From NCBI RefSeq assembly GCF_020080835.1, contig NC_058161.1, forward strand, positions 28,096,837 to 28,160,836: a stretch of 64,000 nt of DNA. The letters are read 5' to 3'. Source of the DNA: Cotesia glomerata (taxonomy: Eukaryota > Arthropoda > Insecta > Hymenoptera > Braconidae). Position numbers and translations under genes: made by a program. The notes below the pieces were generated by a model. It made no database searches and had not been told where the DNA came from. It saw only the letters and a program-made list of their open reading frames with translations. Shown piece by piece: positions 12,310 to 24,389 of the stretch; positions within the stretch are counted from its first letter, which is position 1; every line of letters begins with the position of its first letter.

Positions 12310-13290
12310 TTGGTGCTTTTACCCTACCATTTCTTAATTTAAAAAAACCTTTTAGTTTTGAACAAAAAAATTTCGATCTTGAAAATTAATTGCTTTTCAA
12401 TGAAAAAGATATTTGTTTAATTAAAATTTTTTTATAGTATTAACTTAAAAAAAAATTTATTGAACTAAAAATAATAAGTTTATTAATTCAAGAAAAAAAT
12501 TGTGAAGGCGATTATAGTCTTGGTTAAAGTATTTTTTTTGTGCCTTAAATCAATCAAATTTAATGAATCGTTTACAGTTGACAAATCTATTATTATAAAC
12601 TTATCAATAAAACAATTCAACCCTAGTGCGAATGGTAACTAGTCAATTGATATCATCTTTCATTGATATTGTGTTTATGTACAGATGTACGAGCAATATG
12701 GTGCTGTATAGATTTACCATAACTGCGTCTATAAATCAGCTAAGTCATTACTTTTCTGGCGATATAAATCTGGTATATTACTTGTATTCGCAAATTAAAA
12801 TTATCAGAAGTTATCAGATCGCTTCTGTGCCATCAATTGTGTTGATAGAGTATTGCAATTTGTATTTTGCACAACTGTAGCGGAAAATTGATATTGGTGT
12901 AATTGAGGAACTTTTTATTCTTCTACTGTCAAATTATAAATTTTAAAGTCCACCGCTTTTCAGACTTTTAGATAAAAATTTGTCACTTTGTTTATCAGTA
13001 AACCGTTCATTATATCCCAACAGATATTGAGTTTAATGAAGGATGATTGTGGATAACTTTTGGTATTCCCCATGAGTTCATCAATCAATGACACCGATAA
13101 ATACTAAACTTTATAATCTATCCCATCGGGAATCTCGATAATTGTTCGCGAGCGAAAAAAAGTTTTGTTGGGATAACATAAGATATGTTGTGGTAACATA
13201 TGAATATGTTAGCACAGAGATAAAAAATGATATGCTATGATAACAAAGTCTAGGCTATAATAAGTAATTTATATGTGTAACAGGGCTATT
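12310..13290. other. No recognisable gene
   Basis: AT-rich with chance ORFs only (12626-12880 is one). A small palindromic stretch around AACATAAGATATGTT lies near 13180. Confidence 0.35.
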
Positions 13291-13295
13291 TACTC

Positions 13296-13355
13296 TGTGA
13301 CGGTAAAACCGCACACGCGTCCCGAGTCGAAATTCGAGTTCCGTTTTAACCGTAA
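13296..13355. repeat. Miniature palindrome with ACGGTAAAACCG ends
   Basis: Left end ACGGTAAAACCGCA and right end TTCCGTTTTAACCGT are inverted copies. The inner part (CCCGAGTCGAAATTCGAG) matches 16286-16320 in reverse complement. It is one of several repeats in 13.3-16.3 kb ended by ACGGTYAAAAC. Confidence 0.5.
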
Positions 13356-14583
13356 CTAGAATTTGAATTTGCGCGCGCAAGCGCGCGCCTGACTGTAGCA
13401 TTTACATATATTTTCATGCTTATGATATATTCGACCAATCACGTTACGAATAGTTTGATGCCACTGTTGTATAGCCCCAAATTGGCTATAGTAAATTTAT
13501 TTTGTTCTTTTAATTCGCCCGTTGGAACGCGGTAGGGCGTTCAACTCGCTGTAAATTGATAAAAGCGGGAGAATAGGTTTAAATTTGAATAGGTTAAATC
13601 GAACAATATACGTTTAATAAATTTAAAACAATCTGGTTATTTTAGTTTAATTTAGATTTGCTTTGCGCGCGAATCTATTATTTATTATTCAATAGGTTAC
13701 AAAATAAAAGTACCGACAATAATTTTGGTAGAAGTAAATATTCGCGTGGCGTGCTAAGGTATTGCTTTTTTAAATAATTGTCCTCCTGTTCCTTGGTTTT
13801 GGACTCCCTTGGTTGAGATCTTCGTGCTTTTGGAGTGGGAGAGTCCTAAAAGGTAGTGAGGGTAGTTGCGCGCGCCTCTACAACTCTCATCTTCAGCTAG
13901 CATCCCTTCTCAAGTTGGTAAAAATGGGACCATGCAGTAATGACGTCACGATGACCCTTGACGTTCTCAGGTAATTTGCACCCTGCCCGGATGTCTGGAT
14001 TTTATGACCTAGTGTTGGTTACTCGAGTAATCCCTTTTTTAGTGAACGTTTTGGAAAATAAGCTTCTCAAAAGATTATGACAATAAAAATTAATAAAATA
14101 AGGATTCTCTGGGTTTTCTCAGAGTCGTAAAGAATATTCCAAAACGTTCAGTATTTTATTCTAAGTGACCATTACCTTTAACGTAACTTATTTTAACATA
14201 GTAATTTTTTTTCCGGCATGTCTAGACTAAAAGGACTGTACTAAAAGTTTCGTGAACCTTGCCTTGGGAATTTTCGGTAATTATAATTCGTCTATACCCT
14301 AAAATTTATGATAGAAAAATTTCCATACTTAACAATAGAACTTAAAATAGAAAAGGTTTACAATATTTTAGAGATTCTTATTTTTCTTACTGATTCTATT
14401 ACAAATAAAAATACATATATTTTAAATCTTACTGGGTTTTTCCCGCTATTATTTATTGCAGCTATCTGCTCATATGTAATTCTATATTAATATACAGAGA
14501 GCGTTGTGATCAATCCTTTCGGATTCACAACACCACATACATTTCATCTCAATTTTATATTAGGATTTTTTCCCATCTCAATT

Positions 14584-14652
14584 TTACGGTCAAAACAGAC
14601 TTGGCGCTGTATTGATAGCTCATTTAAACTGAGCCTGGTTTTACCGTAACTA
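14584..14652. repeat. Miniature palindrome with ACGGTCAAAACAG ends
   Basis: ACGGTCAAAACAGACTTGG on the left and CCTGGTTTTACCGTAA on the right enclose about 40 bp. Same terminal motif as at 13296, 14684, 16157, 16215 and 16285. Confidence 0.5.
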
Positions 14653-15147
14653 GTGGAGTTTTGTCCCATTGTACCACGATTACGGTCAAACCAGGCTTGA
14701 AATAATAATAATAATAAATAATAAATTAAATTTTAAAATACTTAGGGGTACGGGTTCAAATCCAACTGAAATCCCATTTATTTATTTTTTTTTTTGGTTT
14801 AATCACTGCAGTAATAATAATTATTATTATGAATAATAATTATTATTGTTATAAAAAATAAGTAGTAGTAATTAATAATAATTGTCATTAACATAAAAAT
14901 TTGTAACTAACAATTATTACAATTACTACTATCAAAATCGTTTATGAGCATAAAAAAATATATAAGTTAATTTTGTAATAAAAAAAAACAAAAATGAATG
15001 ATTTCCTAAATTTGGGAGAGTTTTTTTTTATGAACAGGGGTTATTTATTGTCCAGTTTGTACAGATTAAGGAGTAAGGAGATAGGAGGAAAGTATTACTT
15101 ATGATAATTTAACCTAATACGCCTCGTTAATAAAGAAATAAATAAAA

Positions 15148-15232
15148 ATCGCTTTGCCCTAACCGAGAACCGAACTCGGAACCTATCGCTCGCCAGACTT
15201 AAGCGCTACCCGCATCGCTACACGGCCGATTG
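15148..15232 (-). other. tRNA-like sequence
   Basis: Read on the minus strand: an A-box-like TGTAGCGATGCGGGTAGCGC, then GTTCCGAGTTCGGTTCTCGG, which forms a paired T-arm-like hairpin. A weaker relative of the A-box half is visible on the minus strand near 24930-24960. Not a convincing cloverleaf, so treated as a derived module. Confidence 0.45.
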
Positions 15233-15977
15233 GTAAAAAGCGAATCTCAGTAGTCTCATGAACTTTTTAAATGATGCGTCTTGAAATGACTAAGTTCTGA
15301 GTGGAATCTGAAAAAGAACTTTACGGGGAAATTAATTAAAGGAAATTATTATTTCTATTTTTTATTATTATTATTTATAGACATTCAAAATTGAAATTTA
15401 GTTTCCCATTCTCAATTATTTATCTTATACTTCTAATTTCAATTGTAAGATTCGGTAATTGCTTATTTTCACGGGGTGTGAAATCAACATGATTAGATTA
15501 TTTTCTATTTAATAGATATTTTTTTTTTTTTTTTTAGAGTAAATCTAAAATAGAAAAATTTTTTTCAAAAATGTTTTCAAAAACAAATTATGAAAAATTT
15601 CAAATTTTGGGTTAAAAAAAAGTTTTAGCAAAATATCGAAAAATCGATAATTAAAAAAAATTTTTTTTTCTACTTGTAAAATATTTTTTTTTATCAGAGT
15701 AAATCTAAAATAGAAAAATTTTTTTTAATTTTTTGAAAAATTTGAATTTTAGAATTAAAAAAAATATGAAAAACGTCAATTGTTGGATTAAAAAAAAACT
15801 ATGAAAAAATATCAAAAAATTAATTACTTTTAAAAAACGTGAAATTAAACAATTACCTGCGATTCTTATATATTTTAAAATATTTTGCAGTGAAAATATG
15901 TGAACTAAGCTGAATTTAGAAAAGAATGATATTTTTTTTTCCAAAATTCAAATTTTTGAAAAAAAACCCTTCTCTGA

Positions 15978-16006
15978 GATTATTATTATTATTATTATTA
16001 TTATTT
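15978..16006. repeat. (ATT)n microsatellite
   Basis: About nine ATT trinucleotides in a row. Confidence 0.9.
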
Positions 16007-16279
16007 CATTTTTAATTTTTAAATGTCAACTTTTCATGCTTTTTATTAATTTGAATTTTCGCGCCTAAGAACTACAAGATGACAAGAGAAATAATAATAA
16101 TCAACAAGATGACAAATATAGTAATAATATTTATAATGATAATATTATACTCCTAGAAATTTTTACGGTCAAAACAGACGTGCGTACGCCTGTTTTAACC
16201 GTATTTATTCTCCGATACCGTCTTGTACGGTCAAAACAGACTCGATTTTCAGCGGCATATTAGACTTTAAAGAGTTGGC

Positions 16280-18010
16280 ACATTTTACGGTCAAAACGGG
16301 ACTCGAATTTTGACTCGGGGTGATAATTAGTCGACGCAGCACTGGCGCGTCTCGGTCTTCGGGACCCGACTAGCATTAAGTGGGGGAAACTTTGGGTTTC
16401 TTGGTCAGTTGAGTAGCGGCGACAAGACAGAAGTAGTGAATTGTACAAACAAGTAACATCCAAAAATCCAACAAGGAAGCCCGGGAGTTCTTCAAGCACA
16501 AAAACTACACAGGTATTGAGACTTTGATTTCTTTGATGAGATACCCGGCTCATCAATTTTACTACTTCTCATTATAAATCAAATTTTTGATAATTCAATT
16601 GTTTATAATATTTTGCCTAATAATAATTAAATAATTAATTAATTGTAATTAATTCTTATTCGTTAGCATTGTGAGCATTCTTCTTGGGGATCTTATACCC
16701 GAAGAATGTTCTAGACCTCTTGGGTTTGGAAGTCGTGAGTAATTAATTTATTAATTTGGCCTGTTCATAATTATTAACATCTTAAGATTGGTTTAAATAA
16801 ATTTACTTCATTAATAAAACATTAATTTAATTTCTGAATATCGAGAATTATTCCAATCGGCGGCTCACGACCGGTCAAGCGTCGGTCGCATACCCGACGT
16901 CATATTTGCTACGCAGTTACGAACAACGGCGTCCATTTTGAGCACACAAATTCCTTGTGAATTTTATTACGCAGAAAATATAAAAGTAACAATTGGACTA
17001 TCATTAAAATTTTTAACAATTGAATTATCATTTATTAATATAATTTGTTATTGGAAATTATTTAATTATTTAAAAATATTTTATTCATTGAGAATCGGTT
17101 ACTGAGTTTCGACGCCATTGAGATCGAATTACCCGTGGATAATTGTTCGTGAATTTATTTTACATTGAGAAAAATTGTTTTATTAATTATTTATAAATCG
17201 AAAAATTCCACGCGGTCATTTTATATATTGAACTATTGAGAATTAAAATTATTATTTTTTTGGAATTATTTATAAAAATATTTAACGGCGTGGATTAAGT
17301 CCCAGAAAATTAGTTAGAATTTTATAAAGAAATATTCTTAAGAATTTATTCAAAATTTAAGAAATAAATTTATGCGTCGATATTGTTCCTAAAAATTTAT
17401 TTAATGTTGAGTATTAAACTCGTGGATAATTTAGAATAAATTCAAGCATCGGTTTTTAGTGTAGATTTTTTGAGAGTTAAATTATTAATAGTGGAAATTG
17501 TTTATGATTTTAATTGCGAGCTAATGACTGGAAAAATTGTAGTAAAGTTAACGTTGTAAGTTTTGGAATTCAATTTTATAAATTTGGAAGTAAAAAGTAA
17601 AGTAGAGTCAGTGTGTGTGAAGACGCGTGGGTTATGTGTGTGGAGAAGTGTGGGTTATGTGTGTGTGAGTGTTAACAGCGTTCCTTCGCATACGATTAGT
17701 CTCTTTGCGGAGTGCTTCGCTGTTATCTAAGAAGTTCTGGTCAGCCGTTAGTTAGGCTGTAGTCTTAAGTTGTTAATTGTAGTGTGAGTGCGTGAGTGAT
17801 CACCATTTGTTATTTTATATGGTTAATAAATATCGATATATTGTTAAATAAAAATTTATTTCTTTCTGATCACCTTCCTCCACTCTCTCTCCCTGTAGAT
17901 TATAAGCTCAGCTCTGGTTTCCGGTTCCAGGAACCGAGATACAAAATCCTGGTGGCGCCCTTGTTAATTTAGAATCATTTTTGCTAGGTATTGTTTTATT
18001 TTATTAAATT
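16280..18010. other. Possible LTR-type sequence
   Basis: This stretch has no gene but differs from its surroundings: moderate GC patches, GTGTGTG-rich transcript-like sequence (17610-17670), two AATAAA-like signals (17824, 17846), then a pyrimidine tract (17872-17895) and CTGGTGGCGCCC (17950-17962). Two readings are possible. On the plus strand it could be the end of a 5' LTR (ending near 17943 in TACA) with a TGGCGCC primer-binding site. On the minus strand the purine tract GGGAGAGAGAGTGGAGGAAG followed by TGATCAG could be the polypurine tract and start of the 3' LTR of the gypsy element to its right. Neither reading is proven, since no second LTR is in the window. Confidence 0.3.
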
Positions 18011-18700
18011 AAAAAATTAAAAGCATCAACCCATGATCGTTAAGCCATGCGTTGATGGAGGCCGCAACAAGCCTCACCAATCCCTGCGCTTCGCCTTCGT
18101 TCCGCGCAAGTATTAGTGCTGCCACGTCGTCAGCAAAACCCTCCAGCTTTACCTCCTGCGGTAGATCTAGGCGCAGAAGTGCATCATAAAGGATAACCCA
18201 GAGTTCTGGTCCGAGGACTGAACCCTGAGCTGCTGCTCCACTCAGCTCCTTCATGACCTGTCCTGCAGTAGTCTCATACATCAAGTAACGATCACTTAAG
18301 TAATCATTTATGATGCGAATGAGATACTCCGATAGACCTAATTTCCGAAGCGCCCTCATTATATCCGGCCATCTTGCCGAATTAAATGCATTTTTGACGT
18401 CAAACGTTATCATAATGCATACTAGACGGCAACGACGATGACCCGTCCAGGCCTGTTGAGCAAATGAAAGCGCTTCCGAAATGGCACCAATTGTACTGCG
18501 ACCCAGCCGAAAGCCATGTTGGTTTTCAGCCAGGCCACCAGCATCGGTCACTTCTTTCCGCAGTCGATTCCTAATAAGGGCTTCGAAAATCTTCCCTGCG
18601 ACGTCTAACATGCACAGTGGTCTGTAGGACGAAGGTGTATAGAGCGAACCCTTACCTTTATCTAACAGAACCAACCGTTGCAGTTTCAACGGCAAAGAGA
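18009..18700 (-). pseudogene. R1-like non-LTR reverse transcriptase fragment
   Basis: Encodes the central part of a LINE reverse transcriptase, which makes cDNA by target-primed reverse transcription. The 228-residue open frame shows the ordered RT blocks: SSYRPLCMLDVAGKIFE near residue 23, QHGFRLGRSTI near 59, FDVKNAFNSARW near 97 (first catalytic Asp), AQGSVLGPELW near 155 and GFADDVAALI near 187 (the catalytic pair). The order and spacing fit the I/R1 group. It breaks off after WLNDHGLML into AT-rich DNA at 18010, and its upstream part is missing. It lacks the endonuclease, the thumb and any 3' tail, so it is an internal fragment. It abuts the stop codon of the gypsy third ORF on the same strand, and both probably came together by insertion or rearrangement. 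The reading frame itself is uninterrupted. Confidence 0.85.
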
Positions 18701-18710
18701 AGAGGTGAGG

Positions 18711-19502
18711 TTACTTGTCTCTTTTCGTCAATTCTTCTACAAGATCGTGGGCCGTTTTACCCAGCGGTTTAATCCGGGGTTCCGTACGGTTCCGGTACTG
18801 CGTCACCTTGAAAAGACGCAGTGCGGTATCGTAAGCCGTGAAAGTGGCCCTCCTGGTGTTTTGTCTGCGCCGGATACTGTCGAGCGGCGTCAGCGCCGCG
18901 AGCACCCGTTCCAGTGTGGTCTGGGGGTGTTTTGGAGGTGCAAACAGGTCGCCGGGGAGTACCTTGAACTGCTTCGGGTACTCCGCCAGTAACGGTGCGT
19001 CGTCGTAGGTCAGCCAGGCTGCAGTACTTCCAGTGTTCTTGGCGACCTGTGGCGGTTTCGGCGGTGGTTCAGCTGGAACGACGCTCCTCTGGGAACTGCA
19101 ATTTTGTGGCCCCGGGATGGAGACGTTCTCGCTGGTCACTGGTCGCTTGTCCAGTCCCACCAAGCGTGGTGGGGCTGGTCTGATGACGATTCGTCTGCGT
19201 CGTGCTAAGTACGACGGCTTCAGGAGCGCTGGGGGTTTCCCAATCCTCGTGGTTGTCGTCGGTCGAGTAGTGGGCCGTACGAACCCTGGATTGGCCGGGT
19301 CATACGGTTCGTGCGCCCCGAGCATCAGTATGCTTGCGTCGAGGGCTCGTTCCTCGACAATTTGGATAGCCGATTTCCTAGCCTGTGTTTTGATGCTCGG
19401 ACATCGGTTGTCAGGTAGTGGTGTGATCTCGAGGCGGGACGGTCGGTTCAGCATTTCCTCCATAAGCCAGATCTCCTCCTCCATGGTGAGCTCATTGGCC
19501 AT
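18711..19502 (-). CDS. Third ORF of a Ty3/gypsy element (function unknown)
   Basis: A 263-residue open frame starting MANELTMEEEIWLM; an upstream ATG at 19547 would add 15 residues. It lies directly downstream of the gypsy integrase on the same strand, where errantiviruses carry env. It shows none of env's features: no signal peptide, no furin site, no C-terminal membrane segment. It is instead proline- and arginine-rich (PPALLKPSYLARRRRIVIRP near residue 88; PPKPPQVAKN near 150) with a basic C-terminus. I do not recognise the family. Just before the preferred start lies a T-rich tract ending TTACAG directly against the ATG (19503-19525). That looks like a 3' splice site, so the protein may be made from a spliced mRNA. 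The frame is open throughout, unlike the neighbouring integrase. Confidence 0.6.
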   Translation of the reverse strand: MANELTMEEEIWLMEEMLNRPSRLEITPLPDNRCPSIKTQARKSAIQIVEERALDASILMLGAHEPYDPANPGFVRPTTRPTTTTRIGKPPALLKPSYLARRRRIVIRPAPPRLVGLDKRPVTSENVSIPGPQNCSSQRSVVPAEPPPKPPQVAKNTGSTAAWLTYDDAPLLAEYPKQFKVLPGDLFAPPKHPQTTLERVLAALTPLDSIRRRQNTRRATFTAYDTALRLFKVTQYRNRTEPRIKPLGKTAHDLVEELTKRDK

Positions 19503-19526
19503 CTGTAACAAAACAACAACAAAAAA
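19503..19526 (-). promoter_or_regulatory. Candidate 3' splice acceptor for the gypsy third ORF
   Basis: On the minus strand a run of T and G ends in TTACAG immediately before ATGGCC. A polypyrimidine tract plus CAG abutting a start codon is how env-position ORFs of some gypsy elements are expressed. The donor would lie upstream, outside the surviving sequence. Confidence 0.45.
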
Positions 19527-19594
19527 AATGCCGCTGTCAGCGCTCACACTCGTACAAACAAAAACTTAACCTAATATCGTCATGCCCGTCTCAT

Positions 19595-20848
19595 TCAGAT
19601 GATAGAAAGGGTGTGAACTCGGTTACTTCCGGGGAGTGTCCCCGTTTCTACTTCAATAGGGTCAGTAAAAGATACCTTTGCCTTACTGGACATGGCGCGC
19701 GTGATTCGGCGGTTTTCGTCATATTTGGGGTCTTCGTAGGGTTCGTGTTTCGCGTTGTCGCCATTTCCTGGCTCGGATTCGGGCTCTCCCGACGTCAGAC
19801 TGCCCTCATGAAAGGGTTTCAGGTCTTTCAGGTGCGCGATACAAGTTTTCTCCTCTTTGGAGACTTCATAAACCGCAGGCTCGATGATTTTAGTAATTGT
19901 ATACCCTGTGCTAAACTTTTCCGCTAATTTCGCTGCGAAATTGTCAGCCGCGGACGATAGGTGGTGTTCTCGCTTACAGATCCCCGATGGCCGGTTGCCA
20001 AGAACCTCGCTTTTTATCGTAGTGTTTGGCCTGCTGGCCATATGCTTTGGCTAGGTTTACGTTTACGAGTTCGATAGTTTCGTTCAAGGTTTGTACTACG
20101 CGCGGCACATCGTAGTGTTCGCGGTTTGCCGGTTCTCGTTGTGATTTCACCGATACAGGGGGTTGAATTTCGCGACCGTAGTTCAAATATGCTGGAGAGA
20201 ACTCGGTTGAGTCATGTTTCGCGGTATTGTAATATATTTATTACAAACATTAATTCGGGTATGAGTTTGTCCCAGTGTCTCTGGTTGGCACCCACGAATT
20301 GAGCAATCATTGTCCCGATGACGCGATTTGTTCGTTCGACCGGGTTACATTGCGGAGAGTATGGGGGGGGGGGGTTCGTACGTGTTTAATATGGAAATCT
20401 TTCAGTAGCGACGTGAATTCTTTACTAATGAATGGGTTTCATTGTCAGTGATGACTGTCTCTACCCTTCCAAATTGTAACACTACATGTTCCTTAAAGAC
20501 CCGAGCGATCACCGACGCCTTTTGTTGCCGGATTGGGTGAACTTCAGTCCATTTGGTGAATTTGTCTTGGAAGACAACGAGGTAAGACATTCCATTCGAC
20601 GATCGCGGCTTTGGTCCAATTATATCGGCTGAGACGACAGCCCATGGACGAGTGGCTGGAATTGTGCCCATCGGCGCGGATGGTGGTTGTTGTGAGGGCT
20701 TGTATGCTTGACACTTGATGCATCGTCGTACATATCCAGTTATTTCTGCTCTCATTCGCGGCCAGTAGTAGCTTCGGGATATTCTAGCAATCGTTTTTGC
20801 AATGCCGCCGTGCCCTGCCGAAGGAGAGTCATGATTCTCTCTCAAGAT
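19595..20848 (-). pseudogene. Ty3/gypsy integrase relic (pol C-terminus)
   Basis: Decayed integrase, which joins retrotransposon cDNA to the chromosome. The first open piece (20402-20845) carries the zinc-binding HHCC region (HGGIAKTIARISRSYYWPRM, then CIKCQAYK) and the start of the catalytic core with its first Asp (VSADIIGP) and second Asp (VITDN). The catalytic Glu appears in another frame as NPVERTNR (about 20330). The C-terminal part lies in two further frames: LNYGREI near 20180, and KFSTGYTITKIIEPAVYEV then HLKDLKPF near 19850. At least three frame breaks are visible: near 20420, at a 12-base homopolymer (20363-20374), and near 20235. Upstream pol is cut off at about 20850 by a GAGCTC-hairpin copy. 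The third ORF follows on the same strand. Confidence 0.85.
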
Positions 20849-20852
20849 TTAA

Positions 20853-21356
20853 ACTGAAAAAAAAATTTTTTCAAAAGTTGTTTTTTTTAAATAACTTTCA
20901 AACGGCTATCGATCAACTCTAAAAACTAATCAGCTCTTGACCTTGACAAACTACGTCGATTGCCGCTAATCCGGTCAAAATCGGTTGATTCGTTCGAGAG
21001 ATATCGTACAGGAAAAAAACCCAAAAAAAATTTTTTTCGGAATTACTCCGAAATTCCTTGTTTGATCAATTCAAACTTAAAGATTCTTTATGAGGCTCAA
21101 AAAACTGTGTTGAATGCTGCCAACCGCAAGAAAATCGGTTCATTCATTCAAAAGTTATTGCGGTTTACAAATTCCAAAAATAGTGTTTTATCAAACTTCT
21201 ATCCGACTTTTGAGCTCGAAGAGCTCAAAACAATACATAAACTGTATTTTTGAGCTCGAAGAGCTCAAAAACGGCATAAGTGCAATTTTAAGCATCCAGG
21301 TATGGAATTAGCGGGAAGTTGCAGAGATGGCTTTCAGAGTCAACCGTTTTCCTAAT
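20853..21356 (-). mobile_element. GAGCTC-hairpin element, copy B (truncated)
   Basis: Minus-strand copy with an intact 5' end (CCTAAT complement at 21356), AACTTCCCGCTAAT and two GAGCTC hairpins near 21210-21270. It lacks the (CA)n and terminal hairpin and breaks off at about 20853, exactly where the gypsy pol is cut. Confidence 0.8.
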
Positions 21357-21359
21357 TTT

Positions 21360-22690
21360 TTATTACAGAATATTTTCAGTTGCTTTAATAAAATTGATAT
21401 TATGTGCGCGCGTAACTATATGCGCTGGTACTTATATAAAAATTTCTTATAAAACAATTTTGACCTGGAAAATGAATGTTAAATACACTAATGGTCCGTT
21501 AGGATAGTTTCGAACACTCAATTAATTTCGCGTACATTACCTTTTATGATAGCAGAATAAGCAATTTATGTTTACTTTGGAATAAATTAACTCTATCAAG
21601 TCTGAAGAGTCGAACTTAACATAAGTTCAATAGCACTTCATTGAACATGAATAATATGGATATTTATAAGATTGAAGTACTAGAAGTTCATGTTTTCTTA
21701 GAGTAATTAGAACGATAATTTCATTATAAACTCCGTACACCTTTGATGTATACCCTGTAGACAGTATGAGTTTAATTTCGAAGAGTGAAATAGTTAATCA
21801 ATAACCATAATAATTTTGTTGAAACTAAATTCAATAATTCTGAAGTGATAAATCATTTGAATGGGTAATTCGAATTAAATCTATACAATTTCGTAATTTA
21901 TTACACTAATACTTTTATCTTTTCCACAGAGAAATATATTGTGTGAAAAAGACAAACGCTTAGTTTGAAACTTCGAAATTAAGATCCGAGGGTTATCGAA
22001 ATGTTTAAAACCACAACTTTTAATAAAACTTCTATCCAACGGATGAAGGGCGGTTAATTTGATAAAGATTCATTTGACAGAAGTAATTTCGCATTAAATT
22101 TATCGGCAAACTAAATTGCACGCCTACAACCTTGGATATCTACAACTATCTGATAACTATAAGATTTTATTTTTAGACTAGCTGACCCGGCAGACTTTGT
22201 TCTGTCCATATTCAAAGAATTTTTAATGACTTTTTTTCATTAACACAATAAATTAATTGCATTGTTAAAAACCTTACTCGACCTTATACCATCTAATAAT
22301 CACAAAATTGAATATCGCGAAGAAATAAAAGTCAAGAAAATTGTAATTGTATTTTAATTTCGGTTGAAATGTGTTCTTACAAGGCGTTGTTGTTCAAGAT
22401 TTTTTTTTCTCAATCAAAAACAAAAATTATGATTTTAGCAGCTTATCAGAATTTTTCTAACCTTTCTTCGTAATTGCAAAAATTTCTTCTTCTTAAAAAC
22501 GTTTTTAGGACTAACAAAGAAAACAAATAAAGAATTACGCCACATCCATCCTTTTAATCATGAGTAATGGTCAAGGATTGATACAAAAGTCTCTCAGAAA
22601 ACAAGTTTAAGTTTTGTCTCACATTGATTAATTTTTCAGGCAACTTTTACAATTTTTTCGTGCATAAAAACTTAATTTGATTGTAAGGAC
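21360..22690. other. No recognisable gene
   Basis: AT-rich sequence. A stretch at about 22178-22215 (AGCTGACCCGGCAGACTTTG) is less AT-rich and looks like part of a dispersed repeat, but it has no second copy in the window. Short ORFs appear to be chance. Confidence 0.35.
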
Positions 22691-22699
22691 CTAAAAAAA

Positions 22700-23523
<824 letters not shown>

Positions 23524-23527
23524 AAAA

Positions 23528-24380
23528 ATTAGGAAAACGGTTGACCCTAAAGGCCATCCCTGCAACTTCCCGCTAATTCCGTTAATACCTGGCCGCTTTT
23601 TTGAGCTCTTCGAGCTCAAAAGTACAATCTGTGTATTGTTTTAAGCTCTCCGAGCTCAAAAAGATACCTTTTCTATGCTTTTGAGCTCTTTGAGCTCAAA
23701 AGTCTGATAGAAGTTTCATAGAACACTATTTTTTAAATGTTCATACCACAATAACTTTTGAATGAATGAACCGATTTTTACGCGGTTGGCGGCATTCTAC
23801 GTAGTTTTTTAAGCCTTAGAAATAATTTCTAAGTTTCAATTGGTCAAACTAGAAATTTCGGAGTAACTCTGAAAAAACACTTTATTCTGTTTTCTTTCGT
23901 TCACGATATCTCTCGAACGAATCAACCGATTTTGATCGGATTGGCGGCGATCGACGTGGTTTTTTAAGGTTGAGAGCTGATTAGTTTTTGGAATCGATCG
24001 GTTGAGCCGTTTAAAAGTTATCCCAAAAAAACCACTTGAAAAAAAATTTTTTTTCCTATTTTTTTGTAGATTTCTCCAAATTTCTCAAAATCTATCGGTC
24101 CAAATCGGTTCAAATTAACAGGAAATCTAAGTTTGGTAAAGCCCTTTCGAATGGCACCAACCGCGATGAAATCGGTTCAACCGTTCAAAAGTTATAAGAG
24201 GTTTACATACTTACACACACACATACATACAGACATAGTGACACCCTCGCGGGAATAGTCAGGAAAGCTTCCTAGGACCTCAAAACGTCGAGATCTGATG
24301 AAAACTCGATTTTCGAAAAACGGGGTAAAACCAATAACTTCCCGATTTTTGAAAATTTTCAATTTTCTTAGCGGGAAGTT
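23528..24380 (+). mobile_element. GAGCTC-hairpin element, copy D (second unit of a dimer)
   Basis: Complete, with three GAGCTC hairpins (23600-23700) but only a very short CA tract (24212-24225). Its 3' half belongs to a variant also seen in copy J (AATTAACAGGAAATCTAAG, then ACATAGTGACACCCTCG), different from copy C, so the dimer joins two subfamilies. Confidence 0.8.
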
Positions 24381-24389
24381 AAAAATATC

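Larger units (their letters stand above)
14681..16202. mobile_element. (AAT)n-armed element with ACGGTCAAA tips and tRNA-like core
   Basis: The left end (TTACGGTCAAACCAGGC, 14681) and right end (GCCTGTTTTAACCGTA, 16202) are inverted. The arms are rich in (AAT)n/(ATT)n: 14698-14890 on the left, 15978-16006 and 16080-16150 on the right. A tRNA-like block lies at 15148-15232 and a lone B-box-like GGTTCAAATCC at about 14754. Two direct copies of AGAGTAAATCTAAAATAG occur at 15536 and 15697. The pairing of these two ends is inferred; the right end could instead belong to a 46-bp palindrome at 16157-16202. Confidence 0.4.

Noticed and set aside
16260..16556. 98-residue minus-strand ORF
   Set aside because: Overlaps the ACGGTCAAAACGG repeat end and has no domain; GC-richness alone lengthened the frame.
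18678..19569. Plus-strand ORFs of 104, 62 and 178 residues opposite the gypsy third ORF
   Set aside because: Shadows of the minus-strand frame, with no family resemblance.
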